Positions 54,334-62,565 of a stretch of 64,000 nucleotides of DNA are shown here, piece after piece. The DNA is taken from assembly GCA_963835855.1 (NCBI GenBank), contig CAWIHA010000035.1, positions 40,453-104,452 of the forward strand, read 5' to 3'. The position numbers and the translations under genes were made by a program. Every line of letters starts with the position of its first letter. The first letter of the stretch is position 1. The notes under the pieces are model-generated. The model was given only the letters and a program-made list of their open reading frames with translations. It was not told where the DNA came from and did no database searches. This DNA comes from CAWIHA01 sp963835855 (GTDB lineage Bacteria > Acidobacteriota > Terriglobia > Bryobacterales > Bryobacteraceae).

Positions 54334-55161
54334 GTGATCGTCGAAATCGAAGGCGTGCCGCTGCACCTGGCGCATCCCGATGAGATCCCGGTGCGCTGGG
54401 TGGGGCAGGAAGAGGTGATGCGGCAATTGCTCGCGGCCTGGCTGGTGGTGAGCGAGCAGGACCTGCCGATGAATCCGCGCCTGATCGGCAAGCCCGGCGT
54501 GGGGAAGACGACGCTGGCGTACGCGGCGGCGAAACGGCTGGGGCGCGAGGCGTACATCATGCAGGCGACGGTGGATACGCGCCCGGAAGACCTCATCGTC
54601 CAGCCGGTGATCGAAGGCGTCTCGAAGCTGCGCTACGCGGCCTCGCCGCTGCTGACGGCGGTGATTCGCGGCGGCGTGGCCATCCTGGACGAGGGCAACC
54701 GGATGAGCGAGAAGAGCTGGGCCAGCCTGGCGCCGCTGCTGGATACGCGCCGCTACGTCGAATCGGTGGCCGCCGGCGTGAAGATTAAGGCGCACCCGGA
54801 GTTCCGGCTGGTGACGACGATGAACGACGACGCCTCGACGTTCGATCTGCCCGAGTACATACACTCGCGCCTGCAGCCGCAGATTCTGATCGATTTTCCG
54901 GAGCGCGACGAAGAATACCAGATCCTCAAGGAAAACCTGCCCTTCGGCGAAGACCACATCCTGCAATACGTCACCGATTTCCTGCAGCAGGCGCACGCCG
55001 CCGACGAGCGCTACACCGTGCGCGACGGCATCAACATCGCGCGGTTCGCGATGAAGCTGAAGAGCCTGGCCACGGAGCGGGTCCACGAAAGCCAGGCCTT
55101 GCAGCTTTCGATACTGGAGACGCTGGGCGAGGAAGCGCTGCGCTACTTTCCAGGAGTTTGA
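54334..55161 (+). CDS. MoxR-family AAA+ ATPase
   Basis: A 275-residue AAA+ protein with Walker A GKPGVGKT (52-59), Walker B VAILDE (115-120), sensor-like VTTMND and a C-terminal lid. MoxR ATPases act as chaperones that mature or remodel partner proteins, usually together with a von Willebrand factor A protein; no VWA gene is nearby. The partner here appears to be the 609-residue protein that starts 3 bases after the stop, so the two are translationally coupled. GTG start with TACAAT 6 bases upstream. Confidence 0.85.
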   Translation: MIVEIEGVPLHLAHPDEIPVRWVGQEEVMRQLLAAWLVVSEQDLPMNPRLIGKPGVGKTTLAYAAAKRLGREAYIMQATVDTRPEDLIVQPVIEGVSKLRYAASPLLTAVIRGGVAILDEGNRMSEKSWASLAPLLDTRRYVESVAAGVKIKAHPEFRLVTTMNDDASTFDLPEYIHSRLQPQILIDFPERDEEYQILKENLPFGEDHILQYVTDFLQQAHAADERYTVRDGINIARFAMKLKSLATERVHESQALQLSILETLGEEALRYFPGV

Positions 55162-55164
55162 GCG

Positions 55165-56994
55165 ATGGGCGAGTTGGATGAGCTGCTGGCCGCAGCGGGC
55201 AGCTTGCAGCGAGGGCGCTTCCACTACCTTCCCGTAGCGCCAGGGCGAATGGAGTTCGCTCTCGAAGCGCGGAAGGCGATCCTGCGGGAGAAGCCGCAGG
55301 TGGTGGCGATCGAGCTGCCGGCAACGTTAGAAGCCGCGTATCTGCGGGCCGTGGCGCGGCTGCCCGAACTCACGGTGCTGCTCTATCCCGACGATAACGA
55401 CGAGGAGGGCCGCATCTACGTTCCCGTCGAGCCCGCCGACCCGTTCACGGAAGCGATACGCACGGCGCAAGAAGCGGGCGCGGAAGCGCTCTTCGCCGAT
55501 CCGGACCTGGGCGAGCGGCCGCACCTGCCGGACCGCTACCCGGACCCTTACTCGCTGCGGCACATCGGCCTGGAAAAGTACATCGAGGCCTACCGGGTGT
55601 ATCCGCAGCCGCGCTCGGAGGCGATTCGAGAACACGCCGCCGGAATCGCCTGGAAACTACAAGGAACCAATCCGCTGGACCGGGTTTTGGTTGTCGTCTC
55701 GCTGAACCTGCTCGATCCGCTGCTCGACGCCATGGAGCAGCCGCAGGAGGAGCCGAAGAAGCGCCGGCGGCGGCGCGAGGTCGAGCTGCTCAATCCTCAT
55801 CCCGAGTGTCTGGCCGAGATCACCGCCGAGTATCCCTATCTGGAATACCGCTACGAGCAGTTTCGTTCCGGGATGGAGGACGACGGCCTGGTGGACCGGC
55901 GCCGGGCGCAGCTCGAAGTCTTCCGCGAGGCGGAAAAAGCATACGAGACCAACGCTGGAGAGAACGTGGCGCACTGGCAGCGGCACATGCTGGCGCGCTA
56001 CACGCGAAATCTTGCGCTTTCGAACGGCGATCTCACCGCCGGCGTCTTCGATCTGGTGGTGGCCGCGCGCTCCGTGGTGGATGACAATTACGCCTGGGAG
56101 GTCTGGGAAACGGCGGGCCGCTATCCGCCGCAGAAGGCCGAGAGCGATATCGAGACCGTAAAGCTTTCCGGCGAAGAGGTCTGGAAGGACACCAAGAAGA
56201 TCCGCATACGGCGGCGGCTGCCCCGGCCCAAGCAGCGTCTGCGCCCCGCGGGTCTGAAGCCGCGCAAGAAGGAAAAATTCCAGGGCGAGTGGGCGCAGGA
56301 ATTTCACGGCCAGGCGATCTGCTCTTATCCGCCCGAGGACCTCGTGATCGAAGATTACGGCCGGCTGCTGAAGAAGAAAGCCAAGAGCATCCTGTCGGCG
56401 AACCGGACGCGCGCCGAGCCGTTTTCGACCTCGTTGCTCGACGGCATCGACCTGCGCGAGACGATTCGCAAGTGGTACGACGGGAAGATTTACGTGCGGC
56501 AGTTCGACAAGATCGCGGGCGAAATCGGCTCGATCGTCGTGATCTTCGATCCAGACCGCCAGGACCGCTACCCCTATCTGACGACGTGGCTGGGCGAGCA
56601 CCAGAACGAATCCGACATGGCGTTCTACTCGACCAACCCGTTCGAGCGCCTGGTGGGGCCTGGCATCGGCCGCGCAGAATACGGCGGTTTCCTGATGTCA
56701 CTTCCGCCGCGCCGGATGATCGACGTGTGGAGCGATCCGGATTACGATTTTGCGCAGAACAAGCCGGAGCGGCTGCTGCTGGCCGGCCTGGATTACTCGA
56801 TCCACAAGCACGTGGTCTACGTGGCCGCGCGTCCGCCGCGCTCGATTTTCCGTTCCATCGCCTCGCGCTTCGGCCGCAACATCCTTTACATTCCCATCGG
56901 CCAGCTTTCGCCGCAGAAGCTGAAGAGAATCCGCGTGGTGCACGTGCTCGATAGTTACGACCGGCGGGAGGAAGCGAAAGAGTATATCTGGTAG
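55165..56994 (+). CDS. MoxR-linked protein of unknown function (weakly DUF5682/TraB-like N-terminus)
   Basis: A 609-residue soluble protein. Residues 20-115 (LEARKAILREKPQVVAIELP, then LTVLLYPDD and ADPFTEAIRTAQEAGAEALFADP) resemble the start of DUF5682/TraB-type proteins found in MoxR gene clusters; this is a weak match by eye. Two very basic stretches (198-205 and 345-371) suggest nucleic-acid or membrane contact. The C-terminal 150 residues contain IVVIFDPDRQDRYPY, a possible acidic metal-binding loop, and end REEAKEYIW. It is coupled to the upstream ATPase. The last ten codons recur 160 bases downstream. Confidence 0.5.
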   Translation: MGELDELLAAAGSLQRGRFHYLPVAPGRMEFALEARKAILREKPQVVAIELPATLEAAYLRAVARLPELTVLLYPDDNDEEGRIYVPVEPADPFTEAIRTAQEAGAEALFADPDLGERPHLPDRYPDPYSLRHIGLEKYIEAYRVYPQPRSEAIREHAAGIAWKLQGTNPLDRVLVVVSLNLLDPLLDAMEQPQEEPKKRRRRREVELLNPHPECLAEITAEYPYLEYRYEQFRSGMEDDGLVDRRRAQLEVFREAEKAYETNAGENVAHWQRHMLARYTRNLALSNGDLTAGVFDLVVAARSVVDDNYAWEVWETAGRYPPQKAESDIETVKLSGEEVWKDTKKIRIRRRLPRPKQRLRPAGLKPRKKEKFQGEWAQEFHGQAICSYPPEDLVIEDYGRLLKKKAKSILSANRTRAEPFSTSLLDGIDLRETIRKWYDGKIYVRQFDKIAGEIGSIVVIFDPDRQDRYPYLTTWLGEHQNESDMAFYSTNPFERLVGPGIGRAEYGGFLMSLPPRRMIDVWSDPDYDFAQNKPERLLLAGLDYSIHKHVVYVAARPPRSIFRSIASRFGRNILYIPIGQLSPQKLKRIRVVHVLDSYDRREEAKEYIW

Positions 56995-57094
56995 TGCGCT
57001 GTCGCCGGAAGCTCACTTACCGCTGCTGACGCGCGCGGCTCGCCGCACGGCGTGGTGGCGCGCCTGCGAAAGTATGTCCCTCCACAGCGCGAGC

Positions 57095-57134
57095 GTCGAG
57101 AGGAGTCTCGACGCGGCAGGCACGAGTGCCCGCG
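57095..57134. repeat. Pair of adjacent palindromes, REP-like
   Basis: GTCGAGA (57095-57101) and TCTCGAC (57106-57112) form a 7-pair hairpin with loop GGAG. Directly after, CGCG-GCA-GGCA (57112-57122) and TGCC-CGCG (57127-57134) form a second hairpin with loop CGAG. They lie in the DNA between the MoxR-partner gene and its 3' ghost. Whether they recur in the genome cannot be seen here. Confidence 0.5.
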
Positions 57135-57156
57135 CCACAGTCATAGTTATAAGTGG

Positions 57157-57186
57157 CGCGAAGAAGCGAAAGAGTACATCTGGTAG
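57157..57186 (+). pseudogene. Ghost of the 3' end of the MoxR-partner gene (last 10 codons)
   Basis: Encodes REEAKEYIW and a TAG stop, identical in protein to 56965-56994. Three of 30 bases differ, all at third positions (CGG/CGC, GAG/GAA, TAT/TAC). The preceding codon TGG differs and similarity then ends. It is short, but the match includes the stop codon and only silent changes. Confidence 0.65.
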
Positions 57187-57193
57187 GCGAGGA

Positions 57194-58546
57194 TTACCGC
57201 CGCCCGATCATCAGGCCCGAGGGCCCGGGCAGGCGCACGCGCTCGACGTTTGAAAAACCGGCCTCGCGCAGCCACTGGGAGTATTCATCCACGCTGTAGC
57301 TTGCGCCGTTGCGCGTGCCGGTGAGCATATTGAGCGAAAAGAGCGCGGCGTGGCGCGGGCTGGTCTTATCGGGATCGAGGATGAAATCCTGGATCACGAC
57401 GCGGCCCGCCGGCGCGAGCGCCTGGTAGGATTTGCGTAGCAGCGCGCGGTTTTCTTCCTCGCCGAGCATGTGACAGATGGAGGAAATGAAGACCAGGTCG
57501 TAATCCTTGCCGAAGGCGTCCGCGCGCAGATCGCCAACGCGAGGATGCACGCGGGCGGCAAGGCCGGCGGCGTCGATGTGTTTCTGCGCGATCTGGACCA
57601 CGGCGGGCAAATCGAGGATATCCGAATGCAGGTCCGGATTGGCGCGAGCGAAGGCAATCGGGTATGCGCCCGAGCCGCCGCCCACGTCGAGCATACGGCG
57701 CACGCCTGCCGCGCCAACGGCATCGACGATGTGGGAAGCGCGCCCGGCGGCGTGGTGGTGCATGGCGGCGATGAATGCGGAGGTCCAATCATCGCCGTGC
57801 GTTTCTCTGGAAGAGACCGAAGCGCCGGCGCGAACACAATCGGTCAGCGTGGACCAGCGCGGCCACAGGTGAACCGTGTGCATCATGGCGGCGCGCGCGT
57901 CGTCGCGGGAGCCGGCTGTAAAATACCGCGCCGAAATGGGCGAGTTTTGGAAGATGCCGTCGCGTTTCGTAAGCATATCGAGCGCGACTAAGGCGTTCAG
58001 AAGCATCCCGGTGGCGCGCGGATCGGCAGAGATTTTCGCAGCCACTTCGGCCGCCGCCGCACCCGCGCCGATGGCGGTGAAGATATCCAGCTCGATCGCC
58101 GTTAGCAGCACACGGCTTGGCTGGAACGCACGGATGGCCTCCGTGAGATCGTCGGGCAGGAGGCCGGCTTCATCTTTCGCCTGGAGCGCGGCCAGGTATT
58201 TCCGCTTGTTCTCGTTGATCTCGGCGCGCAGAGCGGCGGCATCGCGGTTGGCCAAGCGCTCGACAATGACGCCCTTGGCCAAATGTTTGCGCACGATCTC
58301 GGGTACATCCCCGGGCGTCACGCCGGAATACCAAGTCCCCTCCGGGTAGACGATCATGTTCGGCCCGCGCTCGCAGAGCCCGATCGAGCCGCAAGCGGTG
58401 ATCTGCACTTCGCTAGCGAGGCCTTGTTTGGCCACCTCCGCCCGCAGCGCTTCGATCACCCGCGCCGAGCCGCGCGCAGAGCAGCAGGGCGCGCCTTCGG
58501 GCTTTTTTTGATCGCAGACAAAAACGTGATAACGAAACGGCTCCAT
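57194..58546 (-). CDS. [2Fe-2S] ferredoxin-O-methyltransferase fusion
   Basis: A 450-residue two-domain protein. Residues 1-95 form a thioredoxin-like [2Fe-2S] ferredoxin with C11, C21/C22, C52 and C58 (ACGSIGLCERGPNMIVYPEGTWYSGV). Residues 130-450 resemble a dimeric class I methyltransferase of the hydroxyneurosporene/acetylserotonin type: a winged-helix dimerisation region, SAM motif DVGGGSGAYP (287-296) and VVIQDFIL. It is the last gene of the ccsA-hemA-hemC-hemD operon, 12 bases after hemD. Substrate unknown; a tetrapyrrole or redox-controlled methylation is inference. ATG 58546 has GGGAGGA ahead. Confidence 0.8.
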   Translation of the reverse strand: MEPFRYHVFVCDQKKPEGAPCCSARGSARVIEALRAEVAKQGLASEVQITACGSIGLCERGPNMIVYPEGTWYSGVTPGDVPEIVRKHLAKGVIVERLANRDAAALRAEINENKRKYLAALQAKDEAGLLPDDLTEAIRAFQPSRVLLTAIELDIFTAIGAGAAAAEVAAKISADPRATGMLLNALVALDMLTKRDGIFQNSPISARYFTAGSRDDARAAMMHTVHLWPRWSTLTDCVRAGASVSSRETHGDDWTSAFIAAMHHHAAGRASHIVDAVGAAGVRRMLDVGGGSGAYPIAFARANPDLHSDILDLPAVVQIAQKHIDAAGLAARVHPRVGDLRADAFGKDYDLVFISSICHMLGEEENRALLRKSYQALAPAGRVVIQDFILDPDKTSPRHAALFSLNMLTGTRNGASYSVDEYSQWLREAGFSNVERVRLPGPSGLMIGRR

Positions 58547-58558
58547 GCTTCCTCCCAA

Positions 58559-59356
58559 CTAACTCCCAGTTGCGGCGGCCTCGAGCATCGCGGAAACCAA
58601 ACCTTCGATCGAGAAAGTCTTCGCTTCGACCGCTACGGCGATGCCGTGCCGCCGCGCGGTCGCCGTAGTCACCGGGCCGATCGAAGCGACGCGGACGCCT
58701 TCGAGCGCCGACACACCGGCAGCCTCGAGGAAGTTGGCGACGGTCGAGGAGCTGGTGAACGTGATCCAGCCGGGTTTTGAGCCCGCGCCAAAGACGCGCC
58801 GGGCGAGCGCGGGCGCATCAGCGGGAATTACGGTGCGGTAGGCTTCGACCACATCGACCTGTGCGCCGCGCGCCGCAAGCTCCGAGGGAACCAAATCGCG
58901 CGCCACGGCCGCGCGCGGCAGCAGGATGCGTTTTCCCGCGAGGTCCTCGGAGGCGAACGCCTCAACCAGGCTCTCCGCGACGTACTCGCGCGGCATCACA
59001 TCCACTTTCAGGCGCAGGTCTTCGAGGGCGCGGCGGGTGGCCGGGCCGATGGCGCAGATACGCGCCCGAAGCGCGCGCAGGCCGGCGCCAGAGACGCGCA
59101 GCCGTGCAAGGAAGAACCGCACGCCGTTGGCGCTCGTGAAGATCAACCAGTCGTAAGAGCCGAGCTGGGCAATGGCGCGGTCGAGCGGCGCGTAATCTTC
59201 GGCCGGCCGGATCTCGATGGTAGGAAACTCGATGACCTCGGCGCCAAGCTCGGCGAGTTTCGCGCTCAGCGCTCCCGCTTGCCCGCGAGCCCGCGTTACA
59301 ACAATGCGCTCGCCGAGCAGCGGCAGGCGCTCGAACCGGCTCAGCTTCTCACTCAT
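58559..59356 (-). CDS. hemD: Uroporphyrinogen-III synthase
   Basis: A 265-residue HemD. The family is poorly conserved, but GERIVVTRARGQAGALSAKL at the start, DWLIFTSANGVRFF, ICAIGPATRRAL, ITFTSSSTVANFLEA and VASIGPVTTATARRHG are all typical, and the position after hemC confirms it. It closes hydroxymethylbilane to uroporphyrinogen III with inversion of ring D. Its ATG overlaps the hemC stop by 4 bases. Confidence 0.9.
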   Translation of the reverse strand: MSEKLSRFERLPLLGERIVVTRARGQAGALSAKLAELGAEVIEFPTIEIRPAEDYAPLDRAIAQLGSYDWLIFTSANGVRFFLARLRVSGAGLRALRARICAIGPATRRALEDLRLKVDVMPREYVAESLVEAFASEDLAGKRILLPRAAVARDLVPSELAARGAQVDVVEAYRTVIPADAPALARRVFGAGSKPGWITFTSSSTVANFLEAAGVSALEGVRVASIGPVTTATARRHGIAVAVEAKTFSIEGLVSAMLEAAATGS

Positions 59357-60297
59357 GTTGCCGGATCCCGGAGGCCGGGCGTGGCGTCGCGCACCGGGCC
59401 GCCGTAAACTTCTTCCAGAATTTCGCGCCCGCCCGCGGCGAGCAGATCAGTGCCGAGTTCCGAGCCCATGCGTCGTGCGTGGTTTACGGCGCCAAGAGCC
59501 TCGCGCCGAATGATGCGGCTACCGTCGGGTGAAGCGACGATCGCGAGGAGACGCAATTGGGTCCCGGCTACCTGAGCATGGGCGCCGATCGGCACCTGGC
59601 ACCCGCCGCCGAGTGTGGCGAGCACGGCGCGTTCAGCTTCGACCGCCGCCCGCGTCGCAGCGTCATCGAGCCGCCTGCAGACGCGCCCGGCGTCGCCTGC
59701 GTCGTCGAGCGTTTCAATCGCCAGTGCGCCCTGGCCGGCTGCCGGGCACATCACTTCGATGGGGATGCACTCCGCGATGCGATCCTGCCAGCCGAGCCGC
59801 TTCAATCCGGCGGCTGCAACGACGAGCGCGTCATACTGGCCTTCCGCGAGCTTGCGCAAGCGCGTATCGAGGTTGCCGCGCACGGACTCGATAATTAGGC
59901 CCGGCCGCGCTGCGCGAAGCTGCGCCACGCGCCGCAGGGAACTCGTTCCCACTTTCGCGCGTTCTCCAAGCTCGGACAGCTTTCGGCCGGCCATCGCGTC
60001 GCGCGCGTCTTCCCGTTGGGGAATTGCGGCCAGGTGCAGGCCCGGTGGCAGCTCGATTGGAAGGTCCTTCAGGCTGTGCACGGCAAGGTCGATGCGCCCC
60101 GCGAGCAGCGCCTCTTCAATTTCTTTCGTAAACAAGCCCTTCGTGCCAACCTTGGCCAGTGGCACATCCGTGATCTTATCGCCCGTCGTTTTGATGATTT
60201 CGATGCGGCACGGCGAGCCGAGGGCCTCAAGCTGTCCTTTCACCCACTCAGCCTGCCAGAGTGCGAGCTGAGAGCCGCGCGAACCGATGACGAGCAT
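59353..60297 (-). CDS. hemC: Porphobilinogen deaminase (hydroxymethylbilane synthase)
   Basis: A 314-residue HemC. It has IGSRGSQLALWQA at the start, HSLKDLP, GTSSLRRVAQLRAARP (substrate-binding arginines), and C233 in LGGGCQVPIGAHA, which carries the dipyrromethane cofactor. It polymerises four porphobilinogens. It starts one base after hemA ends. Confidence 0.95.
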   Translation of the reverse strand: MLVIGSRGSQLALWQAEWVKGQLEALGSPCRIEIIKTTGDKITDVPLAKVGTKGLFTKEIEEALLAGRIDLAVHSLKDLPIELPPGLHLAAIPQREDARDAMAGRKLSELGERAKVGTSSLRRVAQLRAARPGLIIESVRGNLDTRLRKLAEGQYDALVVAAAGLKRLGWQDRIAECIPIEVMCPAAGQGALAIETLDDAGDAGRVCRRLDDAATRAAVEAERAVLATLGGGCQVPIGAHAQVAGTQLRLLAIVASPDGSRIIRREALGAVNHARRMGSELGTDLLAAGGREILEEVYGGPVRDATPGLRDPAT

Positions 60298-60298
60298 C

Positions 60299-61561
60299 TC
60301 AATCCTCGAGCCGGAAAACCTTCCGGATGGCTTCGACGATCTCGATGCCCTGTGGCCGGCCGGCTTGGCGGCGGAGCTCGGAAATTGGCCCGTGCGCGAT
60401 CTTGTTGATGAGCCCGCGCGTCAGCGCCTCAATCGCTTCTTCCTGTTGCGGTGTGAGCGGGCCAAGCTTCGAGCGGACCCGCGCAATCTCCGCCAGGCGC
60501 AAGTGCTCGAGCTGGCCTTGCAGACTGACGATGGTGGGAGCGACCTCGCGCGCTTTAAGGCGCGAGAGCATCCTTTCGACTTCCTCGGCGATGATGCGCT
60601 CGGCGTGCTCGGCGCGTCTTTTTCTCTCTCCGATGTTATTCTCGACCACCTGCTGGAGGTCATCGATATCGTAGAGGAACACGTTATCGATCTCGTTCAC
60701 TGCCGGCTCGATGTTGCGCGGAACGGCAATGTCGATGAGGAACATGGGCCGGTTCCTGCGCGCATCGATGACCCGGCGCATCTGCGATTCTTGAAGGATG
60801 TAGTGTGGCGCTCCGCTTGAAGTGATGAGAATATCGATATCCGGCAGCACTTCAAGGAAGCGGTCGTACTCGACAATCGTGCCCTTGAAGAGGTCGGCCA
60901 ACTCGCGCGCCCGGTCGTAGGTGCGGTTGGTGACGAAGATCTCGGTGGCGCCGGAGTTATGGAGGTGCTTGGCGGCGAGCTCGGACATCTTCCCTGCGCC
61001 AAGAATCATTACCCGTTTATCGATCAGCGTGCCGAAGATCTCGCGCGCCAGCTCTACGGCCGCATAACTGACCGAAACGGCGCTCTCCCCGATCCCGGTC
61101 TCCGTCCGCACACGCTTTGCGACGCTGAATGCGCGCATCAGGATGACTTCGAGGAAACCGCCTACGGCGCCGTGCGCCTTGGCCGCCGCATACGCCGCCT
61201 TGATCTGGCCCAGGATCTGCGGTTCTCCGATCACCATCGAATCCAGGCTCGCCGCCACCCGAAAAAGGTGCAGGATCGCCTGCCGGTCCTCGTGATGATA
61301 GAGATGCGGGGCAATGCGATCGAGCTGGACCTTCCGGCTCTCGCTCAGGAACTGGTCCACGGCCGGTTGCGGATCGTAGCCGTTCTCCGCTGTCACCGCG
61401 ATCTCGACGCGGTTGCAGGTGGAGAGAATCATCCCTTCCGCAACACCGCATTCCCGCAGATCGCTTAACGCCGCGCCAAGCGAGTTCTGATCGTAGGCCA
61501 GGCGCTCCCGCACCTCTACCGGCGCGGTTTTATGGTTGAGGCCTGTGATGAGCAGTCTCAT
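60299..61561 (-). CDS. hemA: Glutamyl-tRNA reductase
   Basis: A 420-residue GluTR. The catalytic C49 is in LSTCNRVEI, the NADPH domain has VMILGAGKMSELAAKHL, and SSGAPHYILQ and the C-terminal dimerisation helix follow. It makes glutamate-1-semialdehyde, the first committed step of C5 heme synthesis, so this organism uses the C5 pathway. Its start overlaps the stop of the ccsA-like gene (4 bases). Confidence 0.96.
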   Translation of the reverse strand: MRLLITGLNHKTAPVEVRERLAYDQNSLGAALSDLRECGVAEGMILSTCNRVEIAVTAENGYDPQPAVDQFLSESRKVQLDRIAPHLYHHEDRQAILHLFRVAASLDSMVIGEPQILGQIKAAYAAAKAHGAVGGFLEVILMRAFSVAKRVRTETGIGESAVSVSYAAVELAREIFGTLIDKRVMILGAGKMSELAAKHLHNSGATEIFVTNRTYDRARELADLFKGTIVEYDRFLEVLPDIDILITSSGAPHYILQESQMRRVIDARRNRPMFLIDIAVPRNIEPAVNEIDNVFLYDIDDLQQVVENNIGERKRRAEHAERIIAEEVERMLSRLKAREVAPTIVSLQGQLEHLRLAEIARVRSKLGPLTPQQEEAIEALTRGLINKIAHGPISELRRQAGRPQGIEIVEAIRKVFRLED

Positions 61562-62370
61562 CGGCTCAACAGATTACGCAAACCCGTGTGCGCCGCCCAG
61601 GTGATCGCCGAACAGCCGACGAGCGCAATCACCATCAGCGCTGCCTTTCGACCCCTCCAGCCCGCTGTCACGCGGACGAAGACAATGATGAGATACAACC
61701 CCCAGGTCGCGAGCGAGATAATGATCCGCGGGTCGCGGATCCAGCGCGCGCCCGCCTCGATCGAAGCCCACGTGCTGCCCGCTACCACCGCGAGGGTGAT
61801 GAACACGAAACCGACCGAGAGCGCCCTGGACATCAACTCGTCGAGCGTGCCGAGCGGCGGCATCCGGTTGAATCCGCCGCCTCCCTTCTTATGTTTGAGC
61901 TGCCGCTCGCGGATCAGATACATGATTGAGGTCACCGCGGTGAGCAGCAGCGCGGCATAGCCGATCAACACCAGCCCGATGTGTACAAGCAGCCAGGCAT
62001 CGCGCAAGTGCGGGCTTGTCCACGGCGCCACCGGAGCGCCGAGCGCGCCGACCAGCGTCAATATAAACACGAGTGGAAAAATGAAAACTGCCAGGCTTTC
62101 GTAGCGGTATCTCCAATACACAAACAAAAACAGCACGGCAATGAACAGCGCGCACAGAGAGACGGATTGGAAGAAATCGTTCGCGGGGAAGCGGCTGCTG
62201 GAAGCGGCTTGCTCGACGATCGAGACCACGTGCACGATGACACCGGAATAGAACGCGACCACCGCCACCCGGAACGCGCGCTCGCGCCGCCGGTACAAAA
62301 CCCTCAGTAGAACGTGCAAGAGGCCCAGGGAATACAGGATGACCGCTACACGTAGCCAGACGACGCTCAT
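61558..62370 (-). CDS. CcsA/HemX-like cytochrome c assembly membrane protein
   Basis: A 270-residue protein with about eight membrane helices, matching the CcsA/CcmC/HemX family. VAGSTWASIEAGARWIRDP is a degenerate form of the tryptophan-rich WWD heme-handling region, so a HemX-type role in heme biosynthesis or assembly is favoured over a canonical CcsA. ATG 62370 is taken as start; an upstream TTG would add six residues. First gene of the hem operon; the order hemX-hemA-hemC-hemD is also known in Bacillus. Confidence 0.8.
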   Translation of the reverse strand: MSVVWLRVAVILYSLGLLHVLLRVLYRRRERAFRVAVVAFYSGVIVHVVSIVEQAASSSRFPANDFFQSVSLCALFIAVLFLFVYWRYRYESLAVFIFPLVFILTLVGALGAPVAPWTSPHLRDAWLLVHIGLVLIGYAALLLTAVTSIMYLIRERQLKHKKGGGGFNRMPPLGTLDELMSRALSVGFVFITLAVVAGSTWASIEAGARWIRDPRIIISLATWGLYLIIVFVRVTAGWRGRKAALMVIALVGCSAITWAAHTGLRNLLSR

Positions 62371-62565
62371 TCTAAACCGGCTCCGCAAGTGACCGGTGCA
62401 TGGTTCGATACCGGGTTTCGTCCTTCGTTACGGTCAAAAAACAACCGGGGCTGCTCATCTCGCACGGCTGGAAGGACGTTGAGTCCAGTATACCGCGGTA
62501 ATCAGTTGACCCCGTTTCCAGCCAACTCGGCTTGTGCAGAAGAGAAGCGCCTGTGGGAGGATGGG

